From Ascochyta rabiei (lineage: Eukaryota > Ascomycota > Dothideomycetes > Pleosporales > Didymellaceae), in contig NC_082415.1 of the NCBI RefSeq assembly GCF_004011695.2, positions 806,001 through 870,000 of the forward strand: a stretch of 64,000 bases of DNA, read 5' to 3'. A program made the translations under genes and the position numbers. The first letter of the stretch is position 1. Each line of letters starts with the position of its first letter. Shown piece after piece: positions 10,863 through 21,749 of this stretch. The notes under the pieces are model-generated. The model had not been told where the DNA came from. It was given only the letters and a program-made list of their open reading frames with translations, and did no database searches.

Positions 10863-12117
10863 ATGCGTTCATTCATTACTCCGCTTCTGCTGTCATTAGC
10901 AGCGGCTACTCCTCTCGTGACTGAGAACGCCCGCAGTCTCAGCCAATTGAAACAGCTCGAATGCCAGGTCATCTCCGTTGTCGTTAATGCTCTCCATGGC
11001 GCACCAACTGCAACGTCCTTTTGTTCATCACTACTCAAGATTCCGACTGCTACCGTCTCAAAGACGTCGACGACTACCTCGACTTCAGTTGCAAACACGA
11101 TATTATCTCAGACTATAACGGCCACCACAGTGGTTACTTCTGTTCTAAGTGTTACCACCGGAACAACTACTCTCACAGCTGACACAGTGACGCAAACAAC
11201 CACTGCTTTGTAAGAATATCTCGCGTCGAAGGCTTCTATTCTTGCTAACATACCAAAGTGTCACTGTACCTGGCGCCTGTGGCGCAATCGTGAAAAGGAC
11301 TGCCAAAGTCATCTCCAGCGCTACAAGTAACCCTGCTTCTCCAGCTAGCTGTGGCAACGCACCTCCAGGTCTCAAGCAGTTTGCTTGCTCGCAGGTTTCG
11401 AAAGCATGCAGTTGCCTTGCTATCCCCACACCTACAACCACTGTTATTGTACTTAGCACAGCTTCTGCTGTGACCGTATCGACCTCAATCGACCTTGTCA
11501 CTGTTCCCGCAACCATTACATCAACAGTGACAGAGGCGGTAAGTAACAACGAGACATTCCTCTTGGTACTTAAGCTAATGCGTTGTATAGATCCTTGCCA
11601 CTACTTTTACCACTCCAACAACAGTTGTTACTGCGACTGTAACGTCAGTAACAGTACCAGACACTGCGACTGATCCGAACAACTGTGGCGCTTGTGGGAA
11701 TGTTGTAAGTCTTGCCTCTTTGACACATCGCAGCATCACAGCTCCGCGAGTCTTGAAATATTTGGACCATTACTAACAAATTTCCAGTGTGCAAGTGGTA
11801 GTTGCGCGAAGGGCTTGTGTACAACTCCTTCATGCGCAGGTTCTAGCTGCTCTAAATACATATACTGCGGCAGTAGCTGCGTCTGCGGCTCTCTCAACAA
11901 TGGGGGCGGCCTCTGCATTCCAGGAACTACTTCATGCTCAAGCCCAGCTTGTAGTATAGACTCAGACTGCGCGGCTAATCAGCTGTGCGTGATAAGCACA
12001 TGCTGTCGAGGTGGAGGCGGTATTTGCGTGACTGCAGCCAGCAGCTGCAATAACCCAGCTACGCCTAAGATGTTATTTGCTCGAAGACCTGCTGGTGGGA
12101 ATACAGTTATGGGATAG
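10863..12117 (+). CDS. secreted Thr-rich protein with Cys-rich C-terminus
   Basis: Four exons: 10863-11209, 11259-11538, 11591-11704, 11788-12117; introns of 49, 52 and 83 bp; 356 residues, phases consistent. A signal peptide (MRSFITPLLLSLAAA) is followed by a Cys-bearing stretch, then Thr/Ser/Val-rich spacers likely to be O-mannosylated (residues about 70-115 and 160-205). From about 235 there is a dense Cys module: NCGACGNVCASGSCAKGLC, then several CxxxxC and CC groups to the end. CGxCGxxC modules of this kind occur in fungal cell-surface and secreted proteins. No catalytic domain is recognised; a cell-wall or extracellular-matrix protein is the best guess. There is no obvious GPI signal. 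Confidence 0.75.
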
Positions 12118-14203
12118 GAGACTAGAATACCACTCGAAGAATTGGAAATATGCAACTATAGTGACTTAGTTAGGTCAGTCTAGAGAATAAGAAAGGTTGT
12201 ATCTGCGAGAAGAAAATTCGGCATGGGTGTTAACTCTACATTCGAATAACTTTGCATCCTTACATACGATTTGGAGCTTTTTTTTTAATTAAATTTTTAA
12301 CTTCAACAGCATGCTGTTGGCCTACGTCTAATTTCGGGCCGTAGTCTCGACAATTGTGCCGATGCATCTGCCACTGTCGTGCCCAAATCAAAAAACATAT
12401 TGCGCTTGATTCTGCTGTAAAGATGGTAATCAGAACACCATAGTTCATTGATGAGCTATCTACATCCTTAGTCGTAGGCTAGCTTCCGAAGAATTGTACA
12501 GATAGCGTACAAGCGCGGGCAGGCAGTGGGCTCCGCTCCAACACCACACGAATGTTGCGGGATCAGCCGGTCCGTACTAGATCTGATCGTTGCTATTCGA
12601 AAGTAGATATTCCCCTCTCCTAGCTAGAAAGCAGCCCAGCGAGATATTCAGTCGCCCCTTACTTTTAAATGGCTCCCGTCGTCATAACAACTGAGAAGAG
12701 TTTTTTTAGTGTTGACTGCTGTGATCGTCAACATTTAGCAGTGCCAAGTTTCCTTGGAATGTGACAGGATAGAGTGCTCAGTAAAGTGAGGTTAACAATG
12801 CGAACGGATATCGTACCGCTTCACACGATTACAGCAGTACAGCAGCTTTACGACACCCTCCCTGTTCTCATATCGTTCAGACGTGCTGCTCGGTTCAACG
12901 CATTAACCTGCGTCTCCATCAGCCTATACCTCTTGCATTCACAGCTGATTTACAAACACTTTAGAATGTACTAAATAGCGAACCATAAGGTTGGCACAAA
13001 TTACCGACGTCTGTATGTAATTGAGTCAAAGCCGGGCTCTTTTAAGTCCACATCCTCGCCCGTAAGATCATTCGAATACCATGTTCAATATCTAGTATAT
13101 TCATTGAGTAATTGAGTTTGTAAGTTTTCTTATGCTGAACACAATATGGCCTGTAAATTTTTAGATTAACTAAGAAGGTATTGCTAGGGGTAGTTACAGT
13201 TCGTGAAGGACAGCTCGAGTTGAGATACTGATCCGTTCTCCAAAGCAGACTCCAGTAAGACATCCAATGCCACGACAGTACTCACAGCTGTAGTGCAATT
13301 CCAAGGTAGCTACGATGCAGCCCTTGTCCAAAAGAGCGAATACAGTGATTCATCTTTACGTCAATTTAGTTGCCTCAGAGACCCAATACATGTTTGAATT
13401 CGGGGCTCTTGGTACTCCTCTACCCAAAAACTCGCTTTGAAAATAATTGAATCATGCCCTTCTGAGCGCAGTAGCGGATCAGTGTGATCTTTCCGGGTTC
13501 TCACACTTTCAACCCCATTACTGTCCCAAAGCAAGAGCTTCGCGGCAAGAGCGGCCTCAATCTATACGAGGTGCTTGTGGCTTTTGCCACAGGCTCCAGA
13601 TACGCAACAGCGAGTTATGGAAGTCATGCAGCCTGTACGTGGCTTGAGTGTAACGCACAATTACCTGCATGCACACAAAAACTAAGAAAGCGTCCAGCAT
13701 ATCGCTTTCCGGATGAACGATTCACCGATGATTGAGCGGAAAAGACTGATGAAAGAGTGTGGCACTGAGCCTATGCAAAGGGGGGTGGAAGGGCAAAAGA
13801 GGAAAGACACACTTTGTCTACTTTGGCACTGTCGACAAGGGGCTTCCCACTTGTTTCGAATATATCGAGTTCTCCAAAGACTGAGAGGAGCCTGATAGCG
13901 GGTGCCATCCAGCGCCGCCATTCTTTATGTTGAACATAGGCGATGGGTTAGGACAATCTCAAAAAAAAAAACGGTGTGCGTTCAAGATACGAGATGGTAG
14001 AGCAACCCAAGTCACGTACAATACCTTTGTTTTATTTGCACCTAGACTCGTGATTATATATTTATTTGTATTGAGAGTCTCGCTGGGTCTCTTGTGGTCG
14101 CTCTAGAGACACCTTGAGAAACAACGATCCAACACGACTAGGTACAGGTATGCGTTCTCCGTCTGCGAAGCCGTTCAATGCCTAATTCTATATTCTCAGC
14201 CCG
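12118..14203. other. gene-poor interval
   Basis: About 2.1 kb. Short frames near 13450-13735 look faintly coding (a stretch with FNPITVPKQELRGKSGLNLY) but have no start, splice sites or recognised family and may be another gene remnant. The rest, including the AT-rich part near 12270-12300, shows nothing identifiable. Confidence 0.4.
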
Positions 14204-14760
14204 GTTGTCACGCTGCCACTACAGCCTTGCTACAATGCGGGTGTTTCTAAAGCACTCGCAGATAAAGACAAGCCAATCAATGTTCATGACATTGCGGGCA
14301 AAGTCGGAAAGCCTCACCCAGCTATCACTTTTGATGAGCTTGCACATCTATAAGTTTGTTGACAACTCTTCTGATCTCGCAGCTCACATGTTAAAGGACC
14401 TCATAGCCTTGGGCTATCTTACCGAAACAAAAACCCGAATCTGCACTTACCAATTTCTCGACCGCGATAGATGTTCCTATGATCGTAGAAGGTTACACAG
14501 TTCTGTAAGTGTTGCCTTCTGATTTCTGCATCTTCATCTTGTGTACATGGCTGATAGAGTCAGTGCTAGCAGAGCACACCCGTCCTGCAGAAAATTTGCA
14601 GAGTACTTGCAGACCATCAACTACAAACTAACCTCAGTTATCAATACCAGGTCTTGTTAGTTCGCATTTAATACAAAACCCAGCCTGTGTACTGTAGGAT
14701 CCTTAAGCATATCATCAGCGCTATGAAAAGAGGCAACAGCAAGCTGCTAATGAATTGAGA
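14204..14760 (+). pseudogene. O-methyltransferase relic (dimerisation-domain part)
   Basis: Pieces of a fungal class I-type O-methyltransferase N-terminal region are readable in order on the plus strand, but in changing frames. They are ADKDKPINVHDIAGKVGKPH (from 14250), LAAHMLKDLIALGYLTET (from 14383), TNFSTAIDVPMIVEGYTVL (from 14450), KFAEYLQTINYKLTSV (from 14593) and FAFNTKPS (14661), interrupted by stops and frame changes. In intact enzymes this winged-helix dimerisation domain (..IAekvGadp..LLR.L..lGyl.e..) precedes the SAM-binding Rossmann domain, of which nothing clear remains. This is read by pattern memory, not by alignment. It suggests that an enzyme of small-molecule metabolism has decayed here. 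Confidence 0.6.
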
Positions 14761-14807
14761 TGTTGTTCTAGACTAAAAGGCAGACTTAGAAACCTCCAGT
14801 TTAGATA

Positions 14808-14829
14808 TTATAATAATAATAATAATAAT
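14808..14829. repeat. (TAA)n microsatellite
   Basis: About seven consecutive TAA/ATA triplets in intergenic sequence just after the methyltransferase relic. Confidence 0.8.
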
Positions 14830-15502
14830 GAATCTTTTCTCCTCTATAAGCGGGCAATGTATGAATGAAGTCAGCTCTTGGGGTCTCTGAGCTTGTTCTT
14901 AAGATTGTGCGCGTCTGGACCGTCAAACGTTCGCAGGAGAGCTTAATTGAGTGCCAACTGGCCTATGAGTGCTGCGCTGCACAGCGACAGGGTTTGCAAT
15001 TTCCTGGGACTCTATTAGTTTAAAATATACAGGCTTGTATGAGTCGCCTATAGGAAGCACAGGTGCGAGATGGCAGTGTAGGTGTGCGTGATAATAAAGG
15101 CGCACTTGGGCGCAAGGGTCCCACTTTGCTACTCGTCACTACACCACATTACATGCAAGCCTGCAGCAAATCGATAGAACTGCGCATTTCAAGCGCCATG
15201 ATCCCCGCAAGGTCCTTCAGCAAGGCAGACAAGTGCGCGTGGACGCCGTAAGCTGCCACTCACTTGGCGACAGCATGCCAGTGGTGCGATCCTGTTCTAC
15301 TTTCCAAGCTTATCATTTGCCCAAACGAGTATTGACTCGCATCCAAATTAAATAATTGCGCCTTGCTAAGCAACATGGGTTAAGCGATATTGTTTGGCAA
15401 GAGAGATAAGTGCGGACTCAAGCTCGCTATGATCTTTCAGCATTGCTCTCAACTCTCACCCTGCATTTCACTAACGCTGCGTACCGATTCCTGAAGGCAA
15501 GC
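14830..15502. other. intergenic, promoter side of HeLo-like gene
   Basis: About 670 bp without a supported gene; the distal end is presumably the promoter and 5' UTR of the gene starting at 15503. Confidence 0.4.
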
Positions 15503-16581
15503 ATGGTAGGACACTCATAATACAATTCAGCATAGACAGACATAACTAATTCAACGCAAGGCGGAAATATTTGGAGCCGTTTCAGCTAGCTCCAACCTTT
15601 TAGAGAATGCTCTTTCGTTGATTAAGATTCTACGCAGGGCGCAGAGGCGGCAGCAAGGTCTCGTTGATCTCTTGATACTTCATGAGGATGAGTTAGACAG
15701 TATCAAGACCATCTTGCAGCAGCTTGAGAAGAAAGAGAACTCCGACCTCCACACAGCCAGCCTTGGTGCCGAGCTCGTCCGTATGCAGCAGGTTCAGCAT
15801 AGGTTAGCTGCACTCCTCAAGGAATTGGACCCGGGATCAAAAGGAAGAATCAATCAATTCGCGCGCCAACTTCTTGCAGGGTCCGCAGAGGAGGAGAGGC
15901 TGAGCAGCATAATGGCCGAACTCGCACAAGTCAAGACTTCGATACTGTTGTGCATCCAAATGTCCAACGTGGGAGTGATGCGCGATATGAACAGACAGAT
16001 TGTGGCCGACGCAGCAAAGATCGAGCGCATTGATTCGAACCTCCAGAAGCAACTGGAACAGCTGGACGACTACAAGGGTCTTCGCATTGCTCGGCTTATA
16101 AAGGGCCGACGTGCATCAGGTAGGTCACTCACCAGCATTGCCGCCACTCTTCCTGACAAGCACAGCCAATGGCACCGTTCCCCTTACCCAGGCCGATCTC
16201 AAGTCCCTAAGCACCTCAAGCGACTACTCAGGCAGCGCCTTCGAGGCTAACGCGCCTTCTTTTGATATACCCCCCCAACTAGAGCGCATCATCTTTGGTA
16301 ACATGGCGCGAGACCAGTCCTGTCAGATCAATATCCCTGTGGGGGAAGATATCTGGAAGGATTTGAATGGTCGACTCGAAATCCGAGATAATATCGCACA
16401 AGACCAGGCTGCACAATTCAATTACCCTATATCGCTTGAGGCGCTTAAGCTGACGCTGGGCGCTCACGGGGAGAACATTAAAGCTGTATTCGCGCTAAAG
16501 ACCGAGAAACAGCGGGACATTCAAAAGTCAAAGAAGGCGAAGACATGTCTGGCGAAGAGGTCTAATAATCCCGATACGTGA
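15503..16581 (+). CDS. HeLo-like (fungal STAND N-domain) protein with two C-terminal amyloid-type motifs
   Basis: Exon 1 is only the ATG (15503-15505). Exons 2 and 3 are 15561-16119 and 16166-16581; introns of 55 and 46 bp; 325 residues. The start MAEIFGAVSASSNLLENAL and the helical, Leu-rich region to about residue 185 resemble the N-terminal effector domains found on fungal STAND/NLR proteins (HeLo-like, PF17111-like). There is no NACHT, NB-ARC or ankyrin part. After a Ser/Pro linker come two spaced copies of one motif: GNMARDQSCQINIPV (residues 232-246) and DNIAQDQAAQFNYPI (262-276), 30 residues apart start to start. HET-S has the same plan: a membrane-active N-domain and a C-terminal two-repeat prion-forming region. 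A related single motif lies in the minus-strand gene at 17.8-18.75 kb. Role inferred: cell-death execution by amyloid templating. The domain call is by pattern only. Confidence 0.75.
16297..16431 (+). repeat. two coding copies of the G-N-x-A-R-D-x3-Q-I-N motif
   Basis: Copy 1 is at 16297-16341 and copy 2 at 16387-16431. Shared positions are N, A, D, Q, [I/F] and N at fixed spacing with a hydrophobic residue three after the second N. Nucleotide identity is modest, so this is an old protein-level repeat, not a recent DNA duplication. Confidence 0.75.
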
Positions 16582-17791
16582 GCGCGCGTAGATGACCTTA
16601 TGACTCTGAGGAGTGAAGCATAAGGTGTGCATTTCTGTTCAATTGCTGTGTTCAGCAGGGTCGATCTGGTTAGCATTGTCTTTTACAAACCATTGAAGAG
16701 TTTCATATCGCATTCAAACTCTGAGAAATCATTTGTTCAATCATCTAGTGTGCTTCGTCCTTCTAAACAATCCTTCTGTTTACGGCAACATCGTAGCCCC
16801 ACGGATGTTTAGTCTTTGCACTAGAACTAGGCGCGTATCCTATTAATTCTAGATCATTAAAGATACAACAGGCTAAAAAATTCTGTCTTGCGTAATCAGA
16901 AAAGTTGATGATGATACATTCCGCAGCGATCTATGGAAGCGCACAACAATGTATTGAATCCACATTGGTTCTCTGTGTATTTGTTCGGTCACCACATCGC
17001 ATCCTTGAGATTGACACGAAAACTGATGCGATCGAGTATGATGTTTTCAATGGATACCATGGCCGAGCCCTTTCCCGTATGATTTGGTTTGCAGAGTATG
17101 TCAGCTGACTTCCTAAACTAAAGAAAATTGTTGTTTAGTTAAAAGGAACTTCTGTAAACGCTTCCTCTACGCAAATAAGCAAACAGTTATCAACTAGGGA
17201 CACAATGTCCGTCCGCATATCTTCCTTCATTCTCGTTCCTTAGATCGTCCGGGAATTGATGGTTGGCGCGGGCTGCGGAGAGGAGGCAAAATCGTACGAG
17301 CCGTGAGAGAACATCAGCCTTGTGCCTTGCGCGATCCTACTCTAGTTAACGCTCTATCGCCTTGCGGACTCAACGTGAACATCAGCACTCAGTAGGAGAT
17401 AGCGCAGATTGCTAAGTGCATCATGCTTTTCCTGCAAAGGGCGCAGTATCGCACCCATCTTTGCACAGGATATCGAAGAAAGGCTGGAGAGATGCAGCTG
17501 CAATCCAGCATATCCTGCACCCTGCAGGTAATCGGTTGACAGTTCGCAGGTTTCATGCAATGTTGATCCAACCCCACCAATGAGTTGCTACGACGCAAGG
17601 CGCATCGATAATTTGCAGATCGGTGAACCGCAGGTTTACTGCCGGTTAAGCCAATAACGGCCTGTTACTCATAAGGCGAATTCTACAGGCTGGATTGATA
17701 CCGCATAAGGTCTAGCCTATTAACACGTCATATCCCACCACACCAGTGCCGAGCTACCATGCGCCGGTTGTTCAATAGCAGAGTACTGGTT
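16582..17791. other. intergenic between convergent genes
   Basis: 1.2 kb between the HeLo-like gene (plus) and the retropepsin-like gene (minus), which converge. No frame has coding support. Two 3' UTRs must lie here. Confidence 0.4.
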
Positions 17792-18750
17792 TCAATGGAG
17801 AGCATAGCCCGCTGCAACCTTTCCAAGAACCATGTCGAAAGGGCAGTTTTCAACTATGTAGAATCGTCGCGGGATGCACCTAACGTTGTCTTGCATCGGC
17901 AAAGAAAGGTTTACGAAATCCCCAGTGGAAGACAATCGCGTCGAGTTCCACGTAATCGAGGTTACCGACGCGGTTTCGAAGTGTTTTCTGAGACCTAGAC
18001 GATTGACTAATTTAAGCGAGATGAAGTTGTCGCGAACCCTCCGAGGAAAGATAACACAGAAGGAGTCCGGCTGTCCGGTCGCCTTGGAAAAGACTGTTAC
18101 GTTCTTCTTCTCTTTTCGTAGAGACGGGATCTCCGCCGGGTCAACCTTACACATCGTCAGCGGCTATAGCCTAAGGATGGGATTGTCGACCAACAGCATT
18201 GAAAAAAGCGGAACCCTCCACTGGAGCTGGGAAGTGAGGCTTTGCTGGCACAGCAGCTGGTAGAGAGGCCAGTTTTTTGTTCGACACTGCCCTTGCAACC
18301 TCGCAATGACAGGAGATGATTAGAGTTTTACTAAGACCGGGTGAGAAGAGATCGTGAATTTGGTAGAGGAGATATCCACAAATTGAAGTTGTTTAACTTC
18401 TCCGCAACGTGTCCGTTAATCTGTAGCGCATCGTCGCGGGCTCCGTTGCCAGTGACGGCTGAAAATTGCGTCACTTGTTTGGTGTTTGTGAGACGATCGG
18501 CTGTGGATGCTGCTGGGCCAATTCTAGCAGTTAAGAAACGGGTGGAAAGGCTGGCATCACTTCTGATGAGACTAGCCATTTTTCGAAGCGCTGGGATGGA
18601 GAGCGTAAAGAGTGGTAGAACGAGACACCCAGCTACCGTGCTGGATGACCTTAGGCTTCCTAGGATCTGGTTTGTCGATGGCTCCGAAACTGGGCTAGCG
18701 GTTAACCAGTCTGATTGCGGGGACTGGCCTTCACGTGGGTCGTCTGGCAT
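17792..18750 (-). CDS. amyloid-type motif plus degenerate retropepsin-like domain protein
   Basis: Proposed exons 18750-18398, 18330-18195 and 18145-17792; introns of 67 and 49 bp with weak donors (GTTAAA, GTTGGT); 280 residues. Residues 1-95 are Ser-rich and low in complexity. Residues 101-115 read GNGARDDALQINGHV, matching the repeats of the HeLo-like neighbour at G, N, A, R, D, Q, I, N and V. After an Ala/Pro linker, residues about 165-278 look like a retropepsin fold. They contain VRDNFISLKLVNRLGL and later FYIVENCPFDMVLGK, where active relatives have D-[ST]-G before the DNFIS-type helix. Here that position reads PRRV, so catalysis is not expected. The weak donors leave open a frameshifted gene; exon 2 and 3 frames are otherwise clean. 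The gene is divergent from 19108 with 357 bp between starts. Confidence 0.6.
18406..18450 (-). other. single coding copy of the amyloid-type motif
   Basis: 45 bases encoding GNGARDDALQINGHV. It shares nine of fifteen positions with the first repeat of the HeLo-like protein (16297-16341). Confidence 0.75.
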
Positions 18751-19107
18751 GTCGGTACCGGTCAGTCGAGAGGGGTATAGCGTCTAACAAAGAGTAGCGG
18801 CACAATTGGCATACCAGTACATGTCTGGTCGCGGTGATGCCGCTCGAGCTCGGGATCTGCCCCACTTACTTCTTCTGCCTTGCTGCAAGGCTCATGCAAA
18901 CACTGGGACGTACGTGCTACACCACAGTCACAAGAATCGACCCTTTGACATATCCTCTGCCGCACCGACTCATTCGCACGTTATGGCCTCTTGATAGGGT
19001 CGCCTTGGCGCGGGGCCCTCTGTAGCGCTTTCAGGCGCATTCGGAGGCGCGCTGTGGCTTAGGCTGCACAAGGATAACTGCGACGATATCGCTTCAGATT
19101 GCGCACG
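18751..19107. promoter_or_regulatory. divergent promoter between the two retropepsin-like genes
   Basis: 357 bp between the ATG at 18750 (minus) and the ATG at 19108 (plus). Both genes carry related degenerate domains, so shared regulation is plausible. No TATA element or palindrome is obvious. Confidence 0.4.
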
Positions 19108-20442
19108 ATGGGTGATCGCACAACCTTGGTAGAGAAGCTTCTTGATGGTTATCGTTCTAAAGCCCATGAACTCTTGATGGACTATCTCCGAAATGAGAAG
19201 ATTCGGACAGAGACCGAACAGTACATAGGACAGAATGAGCCATCTTCTAAAAGGGTGGAGGAGGCATTTGAACAACAGCACAAACCCTCAAGGAACCTTC
19301 CGCGCCGTTCCGACTTGTCTTTGCAACAAGGGAGGATCCGAAAGGACATACCGGATGCCAGAAACGGCTTGTACACCCCATCCAACAGTGCAGGCTCGGT
19401 CAAGTCTGAAGCTTCGAGTCTGGCGTCTGCAGGCCTGGAAAGAATATACTTGATCTCGTGCGATGAGATCGAGGACCAGCCAGTCACATCACGAAGTGAA
19501 CCCGTGAAACACTGTTTGATCGGAGATAGGGTAGTGAACAATCGCAGCCTCGCCGCCAACAAAATAATCGTGGACGAGAGGGTAAATGTGCCTCTCAGAT
19601 CTGGTGGTCAGAAATCAGAGAAGGCAACAACCGCGGTGAGCCTGACTTGGCGTCGTCGCAAGGAGTTCACGACGAACGTGGACACGTTTTACATTGTCTC
19701 AGCACTTCTGCTCGGGTGTGACGTGATTCTAAGCTCCGATCCAACTCTGAATCGCCGATTTCCTTCAGGTTAGTATGCTATGATCGGCCAAAGCTGAGAT
19801 CAACTAGGCTGACTTGTCTTCTATAAAATAGAGGTTGAAGAGGTGCAATCACCACAAGAACGTTATGATCGAAGAGGATTTGTGGATATTGAAGAGGTTG
19901 ACCCAGCATCTTCTCAGTACCCGCCAGCAGTGCCATTGCATTCTTATCCACAAAACAGTTTGCCACCTAACATGCAGAGGACATATGACATCACGCAAGC
20001 TTTTAGGAGCTCTCAACGCATGCGTTCAGGTGAACCATCTGCCCCAGTCCTACATCCAACGCGCATCGAGCATGGACTATCAAATCACGCACCTACACCT
20101 TACGCGGCACAGGAGCCTTCGAGCGGCCTACTTCATTTGGCTGGCTTATGGGATAAAACACCAATTAAGATATCTTTCGATCCAGAAGCTTTGGGAGAGA
20201 CTTTCTTCCAAGCCTTTTCCCAGTGGGCTGTAAAACGGAAACGTGATGGTGATTTGGATCGACAGAGAATGACGCTATGGCTCAAAGCGAGCAAGAACAT
20301 GCCTGATGACGAAGCATACGAGCTCAGCTTGAAAGAAGGCGAATTGGAGGATCTCTGGGAGGACGCTGTCAAATGGATACAGGAGAACAGAGGCCCAAAG
20401 GCTCCGCATCTTTATGCAATTGTCGAACTGGAAGCGGGGTGA
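19108..20442 (+). CDS. hypothetical protein with degenerate retropepsin-like domain
   Basis: Exons 19108-19768 and 19832-20442, intron 63 bp, 423 residues. The ATG at 19108 is the first in frame. Residues 1-60 are helical and charged. Residues about 100-215 contain HCLIGDRVVNNRSLAANKI, a VSLTW strand and FYIVSALLLGCDVILSSD. The order matches the retropepsin pattern of the divergent gene (VNLSL strand, FYIV, then a D-[MV]-[VI]-L segment), again with no D-[ST]-G. The C-terminal 110 residues (from about GLWDKTPIKISFDPEALGE) are well-structured and charged and end APHLYAIVELEAG; this region looks conserved, but I cannot name a family. Codon use and the clean splice support an expressed gene. Function unknown; a scaffold role beside the motif-bearing genes is a guess. 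Confidence 0.7.
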
Positions 20443-21749
20443 AGAATTCGCTCAAGTTGGTCTTCCAACATCTTTTCAAGGGTGTGAACCTCATGAGTCC
20501 ACGCACTTTTGCGATCGTGCTTCCAGGAGCATTATGCCTCTGTCGCACGCCAGAACCGGAATGGGGAAGGTTCATCCTGCTATGATTGCACGACACTGCC
20601 ATTGTCAGCCTGGACAGCACAGGCTTTAAGAAGTCTAGTGCAGCACGTTTAGATTACACCTGACCAGAAGCTTTCCTTCTCTCGAACAGGTGGTGTTACT
20701 ACTAAGCGGGACTACAGTCGACGGACTTGATGAAATAGTGGATTGTTGGGTGGGCCGACTTTTAGCGCTTGCTCGAGGCCTGCGTAGATCAAGAGTCAAC
20801 CGGGTCATGTAAAGTCAAAAACATAGCAGTGATAGACGAGCTTCGAGAATCGGCGTGTTTCCGAAGCTCAGGAAATCACAGATAGCTATGTTGTACTCTC
20901 GCTGGCCTGCTGCGGTTTGCAGAAGCATTCGCGATGTTGCAACTCTAGCTCGGACATTGCACCATATGGTACATCGCAACATAGTATTCACCGAGGATCT
21001 ATCGCAACGCGTGCAGGCACGGCTACAAAAAGAGTCGTACTGTTGTGCAGAGATAGGAATAGCAAGAGAGAAAGGAACCACTGGCGGGGTACTGTTAGCC
21101 ATCTATACCACGGCTTCCAATGTACCTGCTCTAGAATCTTTAAGTCCCTCCGATTTTACTATTTTGCCTTCATAGCTCTGCCACCCCAAGAAATTTTACA
21201 ACGTAGAATCTTAACTGAGCAGCAGCAGGTAGACTATAAACAGATGCCGTCGTTTCATGTCAGAGATACAGTGTCTCAAACTCTCAGCGTTGGCGATCTG
21301 GTTGGTCACAGGGGTTATCTAGCCTCACCACTCCTCAGTCATGACATTTTTGTTGTAGCTAAGACAATAATGAACCAGCGGGGTTCTTTCACCAGATAAA
21401 ACAATAGAACGGATAGAGGCTTCATGGGGATCAATATGAATGGCTATGTTCAGTTTTCCAGAGTAAATATGGGCAATCAGTCGTGCTATTTCAAAGAAGT
21501 GAGTAGCGTCCCATTAGCAACCGAAACCCTGTAAAAAAAACCTCCTGGCGGCTGATTAAACGGTAGACCATGTTCCATCGAATCCGAATGCATACATTGA
21601 TGCATTTGTGGTTGGCGTTGGCGATGCTGGACTCGTTGGCCGATACACCACCCCTGAACAACGACCAACATCACCCCTCGATATTCCATATGGCCGAGAA
21701 AAATCCCTGCGTATTTGTGTTACGCTAAATAGCTCGAAAGCAACTAAAG
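20443..21749. other. gene-poor interval
   Basis: 1.3 kb. Overlapping frames at 20850-21400 reach 100-160 codons but lack an ATG start in good context, splice sites and any recognised domain. I see no supported gene. Confidence 0.4.

Noticed and set aside
13447..13735. Overlapping frames with a protein-like stretch (FNPITVPKQELRGKSGLNLY)
   Set aside because: Could be a gene remnant, but I cannot name a family or find its borders, so no feature was made.
17354..17598. Minus-strand frames between the HeLo-like and retropepsin-like genes
   Set aside because: Two overlapping frames of under 70 codons without domain or splice support.
20815..21400. Frames of 95-160 codons downstream of the second retropepsin-like gene
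   Set aside because: No initiator in good context, no splice structure, no recognised family; kept as intergenic.
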